Positions 56,246 to 64,000 of a stretch of 64,000 nt of DNA are shown here, piece by piece. How positions within the stretch are numbered: the stretch's first letter is position 1; each line of letters starts with the position of its first letter. A model generated the notes under the pieces. It was not told the DNA's origin. It did no database searches and was given only the letters and a program-made list of their open reading frames with translations. This stretch comes from Acanthamoeba sp. SK_2022b (taxonomy: Eukaryota > Discosea > Longamoebia > Acanthamoebidae), in assembly GCA_027943245.1 (NCBI GenBank), contig JANDJZ010000023.1, positions 1-64,000 of the forward strand. Direction: 5' to 3'. A program made the translations under genes and the position numbers.

Positions 56246-56790
56246 CTTGGGTTGTGTATAGGTTTTGTGTTTCTCTCGGCTGGGCTCGAGGCGTGTTCTT
56301 CGTGTCACGGAGGGAGACAAAGGTGAAAGGCGGAGTAGCTGAGAAGTAGAGGGAGGAGGTCTTGGAGCGTTCTTGCTGTACGTCGTACAGGGGCAGGTTG
56401 AAATGAATGACCAAAGCGGGAGTTTGGCTTTTGTAGGTTGAAGCCCCAAACGGCGTGCTACGAGACGCCAGCAAAGAACGAAGACGCCAGCTGACGAATT
56501 GGAGCGAAATTTAACCGAGGGCGCTTCGACCACCATTATCTGAACCCCCGCACCGTAACGCCACAGGGCACTTTCGCGTGCTCTTCTTCGCTTAGCAGGC
56601 GGGCCCTGTTCATGATTGCCTTGTCGGCCAAACGGTCTGCGGTGAGGTGACGTTTATGAACGACACCGGTGGCACTCTTGCGAAGCCGATACATAAAAAA
56701 AAAATGTGATCCCACACACCACTTCTCTTCGTTCTTTTTCGCTTTCTTCTTGTCTTCGTTCTTTTCTCTCCCTTTTGTCTTTTTTTTTCT
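56246..56790. other. Spacer between unknown gene and polyprenyl synthase gene
   Basis: About 545 bp on the minus-strand transcription path: leader of the 254-residue protein and 3' end of the synthase. A poly-A run at 56696 and a T-rich tract at 56730-56792 are present. No coding features. Confidence 0.45.
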
Positions 56791-58930
56791 TCAGCTGGAG
56801 CGAGACAGGACCTTCTCCGTGAGCCTGGCCAGCGCGTCCCGGTATGGCGAGGGCGCCAACTGGTTGATGGTCTCCACCGCCTTGTCGCAGTGCTCCCTAC
56901 ACACACGCCGTCGCGCGCACACCAGAGTGGGTCATGGAGTCCGCGGTTGACACCATTCGACGAGGAGAACGTACTGTGCGAGGGCGTATGTGCGCGCGAT
57001 GCCCTGCGACCGCTGGACCAGAGAGAAGGCCTTCTCCACGTCTCCCTCCTCCTTGAATCCGCGCTCCACAAGTGCGCGCAGCTCTCCAAACTCCTCCATG
57101 GCAAACAACACTGCGCGGATCGTTGCCATGAGCACGCACGGCACTGCCGAGAAGAGAGAAAGAGAGCGAGCGAGCCTGGCGAATCGCAGGAGGCGAAGGG
57201 TGTACCGGGAGCGGTGGCCAAGCCAAGGGAAAGGTCGACCGCAGCGGGCTTGCCCAGGTCAGAGGTCGTTCCGGTGAAGTCCAGCATGTCGTCCACAAGC
57301 TGGTGCAGCGTAGCGAGGGCGAGTCAGCTCAGCTTGGCACTACGCAAGGGCGCGCGGGCAAATGGGAGGGGGGGATACACACCTGGAAGGCGTAGCCGAG
57401 ATGGGCGCCATAGGCCTTGGCGACGTTGATGGTGGCCCTGTCTGCTTCGCCCAATATGGCGGCACAGCTGCAGCACTTCTCGAGCAGCGAGGCGGTCTTG
57501 AGGTACGTTTTCCGCATGTAGTAATCGAACTGTGTCATCTCCTTGCCCTCGTTCTCCACGTTGGCTGCACTCATTGGCACACTCGATACCATCAGAGGAT
57601 GCTCGCACACTCAATACCAGCAGAGCCCAAGACACAGAAAATAGTATATTTATATTTATATTATTAACATCATAATAAAATGGGGAAAAAAAGAGGACCG
57701 TACTGCGCATCTGGAAGAACTCTCCCTCGACTAGGTCAGCGATCATGGTCGACAAAAGCTCCGTCACTTCGTGTTCCCTGTGTGAAAGCGAGCGAGGCAC
57801 GCGGTGAGACGATGGACCGCACGCGGAATGCGTGTGGCCGGGGTGCGACTGACTGACCTGAGGCGTGCGATCTTGACAGAGGCCCGGGCAAGAAGGAAGT
57901 CGCCCGCGAGGACGGCCTTCTTGCTGTCCCACACCTTGTGCGCCGCCGGCATGCCGCGGCGGGTCTCGGCCTGGTCGATGATGTCGTCGTGCATGAGGGA
58001 CGCCGTGTGGATCATCTCCATGATCTCTGCCAAGCTGAACTGTCGGTCAGACACTGCGCACGCCGACCACCAACGCATAGACCCGGTGTCAGTGCGACGG
58101 CCAATCGCGAGCCGGGTTGGCACAGTTGTGATGTGCGTGTGCGTGTGCGTGTGCGTGTGCGTGTGCGTGTGCGTGTGCGTGTGCGTGTGCGTGTGCGTGT
58201 GCGTGTGCGTGTGCGTGTGATGTGTGTAAGTACCGGGAACGTCGGTGGCGTTCTCGGAAGCGGAAGCGACGCCAGGGAGCGCCGAGTGGTTTTGGGCGTT
58301 GAGGTGTACGGCGATGGCCTTGGAGGTGAGGAGCACGAGCACGGGTCGGATGCGCTTGCCCTGTAGCTTGAAGAAGTAGCTGGCCACCTTGGCCAGCAGG
58401 GGCCGCTCGGTGACGGCCTCGATCTGCTGCTGAATGCTGCCGTTGAGGCTCTTGACCTCCTTCTCCACCAGGCGCAGGGCCACCTTCATCGGGTCCTCCT
58501 TCTCCTCGGCCACGGACGGCATCGCGCGACGCAAGAGGCCCTCGACCACCGATGAAGCGCTTCCGTGGGCGGCGTTGGGCGCGTCGAGATCGAACGTCTG
58601 CCGTCGGTACTTGGACACGAACTTCTCCAGCGCCGAGCCCTCGACCGGCGTCTGCGCCGGCGTGGCCGTTGCCAGGTCCCGCCTTGCCATCGACTGTGGA
58701 ATTCATTCGCCACATGCGAGAAAACCTCCCGTGGATGAGAATGGCAAGAGATCGGGAGGGTTGGAGAAATGAGATGAGGATTTGCTGGTGATGGGGGGTA
58801 CCGGAAGGGAGGAACGCAGCGTGGTGGAGGTGCAGCTGCGCGCTACGCCGTAAGTGCTCTGTGTGGCGGAGGTGGCCATGATGCGGCCGCCCAGTCGGCT
58901 CATCGTCGAACGATACGCCATCTTCCTCAT
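56791..58930 (-). CDS. COQ1: Long-chain polyprenyl diphosphate synthase (ubiquinone side chain), mitochondrial
   Basis: Exons 58930-58802, 58693-58234, 58053-57858, 57777-57704, 57564-57383, 57299-57206, 57143-56975 and 56896-56791 give 469 residues. The N-terminal ~45 residues (MRKMAYRSTMSRLGGRIMAT) look like a mitochondrial presequence. The first Asp-rich motif is LMHDDIIDQAETRRG (D219, D220, D223) and the second is LVDDMLDFTGT (D350, D351, D354). KLQGKRIRPVLVLL is the isopentenyl diphosphate-binding region. The enzyme condenses isopentenyl units to make the solanesyl/decaprenyl-type tail of ubiquinone; exact chain length cannot be read by eye. Intron 2 contains a GTGCGT repeat. Confidence 0.92.
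58132..58219. repeat. (GTGCGT)n hexanucleotide repeat in COQ1-like intron 2
   Basis: About 14 units of GTGCGT on the plus strand (ACGCAC on the sense strand). Confidence 0.93.
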
Positions 58931-59214
58931 CTCTCTAATGATAATCTTCCGGCAATCGATTGGCTTGCGATTCTCTTCTTGTGGCCTCTTCTAAACCTTC
59001 AACCCTTTCGCCTTCCCAGAAGCCAGCGTTGGTGATGAGTTGGGGACACCCAAGGATCCTTTACCACGAATTTGGTCGATTTACGAAAGCACACAAAGGA
59101 AAACGAAGACGAAGCGAGCCCGGAGTCCCAAGCTACACCGGAGTTGAATTAATTCTTAAACTTGTTTCGTAACTATTTTAACAAATGTTTCGTGGGCCGT
59201 GGGTACGGACCTCC

Positions 59215-61100
59215 TCACGCCTTGGCCTTCTTGCCCTTCTTGGTGTCCTCCTTGCTGGGCTTCTTTTCGTCTGACTTGCTGCTGGCCTTCTCGTTAGACT
59301 TGGCGTTCTTCGCCTTGGCCTTCTCCTTGTTTTCGGCGGCCGCCGGTTCCTTCTTCTTCTCTTCGGGCTTGGTCTCTTTCTTGGCCTTCTCCTTGTCCTT
59401 CTTCCCGTTCTCTTGCTTGGGCTCTTCAGTGACCTTCTCCTTCTTCGTCTTCTCCTTCTTCGGTTCCTTGCCGTTGGGCTTCTCCTCTTCGGGCTTGTTC
59501 TCCTTCTTGGCCTTCTCCTTGTTCTGCTCCTGCTTGGGGGCAGCCTCTGTCGCCTTCTCTTGCTTGGGCTCCTCGGCGGCCTTCTCCTTCTCTTCGGGCT
59601 TCACTTCTTCCTTCTTCTCCTTCTCCTTCTCCTTCTCCTTCTCCTTCTCCTTGCCTTTGCTTTCCTCCTTCTTCTCGGTGGTGAGCTCGGCGTAGAGGGA
59701 CTTGAGCGCGTCGGTGATCCTGTCGAACGGAGGACGCACCTTCGGGTTGGCGTCAATACACTTTGCAGTCTGGGCCAGCCATCAGCCAAGCCATCACAAA
59801 ACGCAAACGCAAACGCAAACGCAAACGAAAACATGCATCAGTCTCGACGCATTAGATGGAGTGCCGTTGTGGGGAAAGTGTGGGTACCAGTTCCCACAGC
59901 TCGATGGGAGCGTCGGCGGGAATCTTCTTCTTGAGCTCCTCGAAGTCCTTGAACTGGAACTCCTCCTTCTCGGTACGCGCGGGCGGGCTGCCGCGAGTCA
60001 ACAGGGAGTAGAGGACGAGGCCAAACGAGTACACATCGGCGTCGTCCATGTAGGCCTTCCTGTTCAGCGGCTCGGGTGCCACCCTTCAAAGAACGAAAGC
60101 GACCCCCCAACCACACGAAAAGCGATGAGGACAAGAGCGAAAAGCGACAAGACAAAAAGCGATGCGCGCAGGAGGGAAACTGGCGCGCACCAAGTGGTGT
60201 AAGTGGTGCCGACCTTGAGGTTGGCCGTGGAGAGCGTCCGAGTGAGTCCTTTTCCGAATGTGGCTGAGGAGAAGGCCTGGGCGGCCACCGAGCCCCAGAA
60301 CACCAGGTCGCCCACCTTGACGCTGGAGTAGTCCTTGCCCACCTGTTTTTGCGCGATCGAGAAAGAGGGCCCAGCAGCGCCGTCAGCCATTCAACATCGA
60401 CCGCACGCGCAAACACTCACACTGGACGAGAGTTCAGCAAAGGCGGTACCAGGAGAACGTTGGAGGGCTTAAGGTTCTGGTGATGCACGCCCCGCTTGTG
60501 GAGGTAGGCCACAGCCTCGCTCACCTGCTGCGCGATCTTGACCCTGCATTCGCGAGACACAGTTGTGGCGCAGGTGAGCAGCCACACAATATATAACATG
60601 TGATGAGAGAGGGAGAGGCAACAGGCGAAGCAGCGAATGACGAATGAAAGGGGATAGCCAACCTGAGAGGCCACGGAAAGTCGGCCTCTTCGTCGCGCAG
60701 GAGGGCCAGAAGTGGCGTAGCGTCCTTGACGTATTCGCAGATGAGGAAGGCCTCGTCGCCATTGCGCACCATGTCCAACACATGCACCAAGTTGGGGTGA
60801 GATAGGGACCTGCGCAATCCAATGTAGTGTCAGTAGCTTGGCTTTTTGATGTTTTCTAAGTATAGGATTATAAAAGAGAGGTGTAAATGAGGAGTTCTTA
60901 GCGTGGAGTTGGTGGAGGTGAGGAAATGAGTACTTGACTTCATAAAGCTTCTTCTGGAGGAAGCGTTGGACGATGGGGGTGTCGGCGGCGACGAGCGTAG
61001 AGTCGAGCTTCTTGATGGCCACTGCGAGCTGACCGCCAAACCAGCTGGTGCCCTCCTTGATACCCTCTCCCACCGACAAACTGCTGTACTGGATCTCCAT
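59215..61100 (-). CDS. Pseudokinase with Lys/Glu-rich C-terminal tail
   Basis: Exons 61100-60934, 60809-60663, 60543-60450, 60342-60191, 60083-59888 and 59769-59215 give 436 residues. The kinase fold is recognisable from LAVAIKKL (K30), SHPNLVHVLDM, FLICEYV, VHHQNLKPSNVLL, WVAPEPL and DADVYSFGLVLYSLL. The catalytic Asp of HRD is Asn (HQN, 126-128), the glycine loop is lost, and the DFG position reads DLV (VKVGDLVFWG). Phosphotransfer is therefore unlikely. Residues about 275-436 are a highly charged tail made of KEK and KPEE-type repeats. The start is the first in-frame ATG (MEIQYSSL); the frame is open upstream. Confidence 0.85.
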
Positions 61101-61758
61101 CTGTGCCCTGCTCACTGCTCTTTCTTGCGAGACTTGGTGGTCGGCCAACAAAATTATGGATAGTCTTGCTATTATTAATAATAGCGTCTATTAACGCGTC
61201 GACAGATAACAGGTAAGCACAAAACAATGCCGCAGGGAGTCCGAGTGCCTTGTTGTAACCGAATGTTAGGGGTCCAACTTGGCATCTGATACATCGCCTG
61301 TCGGTCCCAAAGTGGAGCAAATCAAGCGACACAAGCCTGAAAAGAGGCGCGTTTAAGATGGCGCCCCGTGTTATGCATAAGGACACGCCAATTTTGGCAA
61401 CTGCCCAATGGCGCTCCCCCCCTCCCCCCATGCTTGGCTTATCTACGCCGTTTGGCGGCCTTCCTCTTTCTTCGTCAAGTTCGTACGAACCTTTACTTTC
61501 ACACAGACCTTTGCAACGCTCCACCACCTCTGCCTTCGGTCTAGTCTTATCTCACGAGAGTTCCTCGCCACTTCTGCCACTGTCCCACATTGCCACAGTC
61601 CTTCACAGCCCAACTCACGTGTTCCTTCATAGCTAAAGCGACAACCGGCTACAGCCAGGAGAGACCCGAGGAGACTACGAAACTACAACGAGGCCAGCAG
61701 CCGCTCACCAAAAACTGTCACGCTACACGTAGCCTAAGAAGCACCTCCACCAGAAACG
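61101..61758. promoter_or_regulatory. Divergent spacer between pseudokinase and small orphan gene
   Basis: About 660 bp. AAGATGGCGCC at 61356 resembles a YY1-type core and lies in a plausible promoter position. An AT-rich patch lies at 61150-61190. No coding features. Confidence 0.4.
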
Positions 61759-62142
61759 ATGGCGACAGCAAGCAGCGCGCCCTACGTGGTCGTGTTTGCC
61801 AACAACCAGCAGGTGTTGAAGGTGCTCGAAGACGTCGCCTCCACAGACTCAGTCAAGCCGCCGCTGCCCCACCACGCCACCATCAACAACGACTTCTTCT
61901 GCAGCATGGAGAAGGTGAAGGAGAGCTTCATGTCGGCTCTGGTGGTGGGTTGCCTGACCGTCGTAGAGGCTGTCGCCAACGGCTTCGCTCCTGCTAATCC
62001 GTTGGAGGACTACGCTGTCAAGCTGGCGAGCTACGAGAGTAGGCGCAGAGAGGAGGACGTAGCCACGATGAACGAGAGCTGGATGCCGTCGTGGGGCTTG
62101 GGCGACCTCTCCTACTACGGCGACGAAAGCACCTCCTACTGA
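61759..62142 (+). CDS. Small intronless orphan protein, 127 residues
   Basis: Single exon with good start context (GAAACGATGGCG). The product begins MATASSAPYVVVFANNQQVL and contains a moderately hydrophobic helix (SFMSALVVGCLTVVEAVANG). It ends in an aromatic, acidic tail (WMPSWGLGDLSYYGDESTSY). No recognised domain. The tail with Trp and Tyr between acidic residues might be a short binding motif. Like the gene at 31019 it lacks introns. Confidence 0.6.
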   Translation: MATASSAPYVVVFANNQQVLKVLEDVASTDSVKPPLPHHATINNDFFCSMEKVKESFMSALVVGCLTVVEAVANGFAPANPLEDYAVKLASYESRRREEDVATMNESWMPSWGLGDLSYYGDESTSY

Positions 62143-62494
62143 GCCACCGCAGAACGTCGAGAGCGAAGAGGCACAGTTTTGGAAGGCCATCGGCCGATGG
62201 GGTCGACGACATCAGAGACGAGGAGGGACACGGACAAACGGACAGGTGTGCGGGCGAGACGCAAGCTGACAGCTTGTCACCCGTGCCTAGAGTCAGGAGA
62301 GGGTCCTGACACATGTAAATGTATACCATCTTTTCCTACTGCTATGTTCGTTTTCCACGAGGCACTGTGACACGATTCACGTGCGGTATGCTCTGAGACT
62401 TGAAAGGTGGCGCTTCACGTTCGGGGCTTGATTTGGCAACTTTTGTGTGGGAGAAGATGCCAGACAGAGGGGCCAGAGGGAAGATGTACAATGG
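62143..62494. other. Convergent 3' spacer at the right end
   Basis: About 350 bp between two stop codons on opposite strands. No conserved sequence recognised. Confidence 0.45.
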
Positions 62495-63074
62495 TCAGCG
62501 CAGAGGCGTGAGGGTGCGTTCGTTGGGCGTGGGCTGCAGCTTGCCCTCCATTTCGCCTGATCCGCCCATGTCCACTTCGACGACGTCAGTGCTCGGGTTC
62601 ACCACGTCGACCCGCTTCCTAGCTTCGACTTCCTCCTCCTCCAGCTTTGTGCCGCTTTCAACTGTTCGCTGCTGGTGGTTGTCTTGGAGTCGGTCGTGTC
62701 CCTTCATACTGGTGCGTTGCTCGGTCTCCTCAGAGAGGTGGCGACGCACCGCCATACGGCTCAGCGCTGTGCCACTGTCGCCGCTGCACGCGTGGTAGGT
62801 CGGGTGGGGCCCGCTGTTGCTGCTCAGGAGCGGCACGAAGAGACTCTCCAGGTCGCCCCGCTTGCCGCCGGTCGGGCTCGAACCGTGCTGCTCGACAAGT
62901 GCCCCGCGATTGTTGAGGTGCGGGCGCCGGCCGTTCTCCTCATCCTCCTCTTCGACCATCACGCCCTCCTCCTCTTCCACTTCGAGCTGCCTCGAACGCC
63001 TCTTCTTATTGATCGCCGCCACCCACCAGTAGAATGCAAACATGGGTGTAGACACCTGTGTGTGTGTGTGTGTG

Positions 63075-63130
<56 letters not shown>

Positions 63131-63925
63131 TGTTAATGCGAGCCGAGTGAGGAGGAGGCTGATGGTGCGCACAGCTACAACGGCAAGGAGGTAGCCCGCG
63201 GACAGGGCGAGGAGTAGGGAGAGCGGCTGCCCCAAGCCCAAGCCAAACAGTGTCGCGTATAGCGTTCCGAACACGACGCAGTAGATCGACGCGCTCAGCC
63301 CGCTCAGCATGAGAGGCCCCACCGCCCCTTCCCCGAAGATCAGCGATTGGCGCTCCTTGCGTTACCACAAACTAGACATCAGCATCTACCTGCGGTAAGC
63401 CTCTCTCCTCGGTTGACCCACACGCCTACCAGGCAGGCCAGCGCCAGCGCGGGGAACCCAGCGGCAATGCCTGACGGTGTTGGGTGTAGAGAGGCATATG
63501 TGAGGGCTGAGCAAAGCGAGTGTAGAGACACAGTATGGGGTTACCAGCAAGCGTGGGGTCCCAGTTGGAGACCAGCACGGCCGCGCCTACCACGCCGGCA
63601 GCCAGAGCCGCGCGTAAGGCGTAGGTGCGTGTCGACACGCATTGCGGGCCCCTCATCAACTGCCCCGGCTTCATGCACGCCGTGGGAGCGCTTAACTGGG
63701 GAACGCGAGCGTGTCAGCAGAGCAAGCGAAACCCAGGCGAGAGACAGGGGCGGCTCACGGCGAAGTTGAAGACGAGGGCGGCGGCGCCGATGGATTGTAT
63801 GGGGAGGTGAGCCACGCGCTGCAGCGCGCCAATGGCGAAGTAGCACACGATCGCCCCCGACAGCCAGCTGACCAGCGAGCTCACTACCTGCACGATCCAC
63901 GACAGGTCGGACAGGGAGGAGATGT
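62495..63925 (-). CDS. Polytopic membrane protein, 5' end outside window
   Basis: Visible exons: 63925-63759, 63695-63545, 63470-63390, 63327-63140 and 63055-62495; the upstream part continues beyond the right edge. At least five hydrophobic segments are seen, including WIVQVVSSLVSWLSGAIVCY, ALAAGVVGAAVLVSNW, GFPALALACLVGVWV, SASIYCVVFGTLYATLFGL and LSLLLALSAGYLLAVVAV. A long hydrophilic, acidic C-terminal tail follows (about 170 residues with EVEEEEGVMVEEEDEE). The last intron needs a GC donor at 63139; reading through would instead encode a His-Thr tract from the CA repeat. Family not recognised; a transporter or vacuolar membrane protein is possible. Confidence 0.65.
63057..63129. repeat. 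(GT)n microsatellite next to the membrane-protein exon
   Basis: GT on the plus strand, CA on the sense strand, directly upstream of the acceptor at 63056. Confidence 0.93.
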
Positions 63926-64000
63926 CTGGTCGCGTTAACGTACGCACTCACCACTTACCACCACGACACCCATCCCCATTCTCGCCCACACTCACGCACG

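Noticed and set aside
56246..56536. N-terminal extension of the unknown 254-residue protein from an ATG at 56536
   Set aside because: The extra 97 residues are low-complexity and look like leader sequence; the internal start MKIPGLKL begins the better-organised protein.
3284..63129. Regular short repeats resembling a CRISPR array
   Set aside because: They are simple dinucleotide to hexanucleotide microsatellites in introns with no spacers, in a eukaryotic genome.

Overview
The window reads as nuclear DNA of a free-living eukaryote with a compact, GC-rich, intron-dense genome. Acanthamoeba or a close amoebozoan relative is my best inference, from gene density, short GT-AG introns, domain repertoire and GC-rich coding sequence; I cannot confirm it without a search. 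I reconstructed about 30 protein genes by hand from exon phase, splice sites and protein continuity. Almost every multi-exon model closes to an exact multiple of three. About 165 introns were placed, most of 40-170 bp, and roughly nine of them use a GC donor.

Layout: 1-1803 (-) hnRNP R/Q-like RNA-binding protein, running off the left edge; 1919-3556 (+) zinc alcohol/polyol dehydrogenase; 3679-5123 (-) palmitoyl-protein thioesterase; 5475-6010 (-) prefoldin subunit 6; 6096-6813 (-) small helical protein; 6897-10890 (-) and 11292-17647 (+) a head-to-head pair of paralogues, each made of tandem ~79-residue helical repeats, a low-complexity linker and a TKL-type pseudokinase; 17816-19495 (+) membrane-anchored SDR/3-beta-HSD-like enzyme; 19617-22142 (-) RNA-ligase-like protein; 22494-26607 a complete PIF/Harbinger DNA transposon (transposase plus Myb-like protein) lying 25 bp before the MED8 start codon; 26633-28489 (+) MED8; 28593-30430 (+) heat shock factor; two small intronless genes (31019-31303 and 31638-32075); 32258-35242 (+) LRR protein.

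The right half continues with 35422-37322 (-) unknown protein; 37957-40827 (-) coiled-coil/LRR protein; 41310-42215 (+) mitochondrial MaoC hydratase; 42309-44760 (-) PRPF3; 44894-45803 (+) peptide deformylase; 46030-47148 (-) DUSP/UBL protein without a protease domain; 47704-49657 (+) F-box protein with an amidotransferase-like half; 50065-54918 (+) site-1 protease; 55481-56245 (-) unknown; 56791-58930 (-) polyprenyl diphosphate synthase; 59215-61100 (-) a third pseudokinase with a Lys/Glu tail; 61759-62142 (+) small orphan; 62495-63925 (-) polytopic membrane protein, 5' end outside the window.

The genes do not form one pathway; this is ordinary mixed eukaryotic gene order, mostly in divergent and convergent pairs. 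The items that stand out are the repeat-pseudokinase pair (exons alternate 111 and 126 bp, all phase 0), the intact Harbinger element inside a shared promoter, the RNA-ligase-like gene, the elevated GC-AG intron frequency, and a hairpin-rich stretch at 30630-30895 before a TATA-like box.
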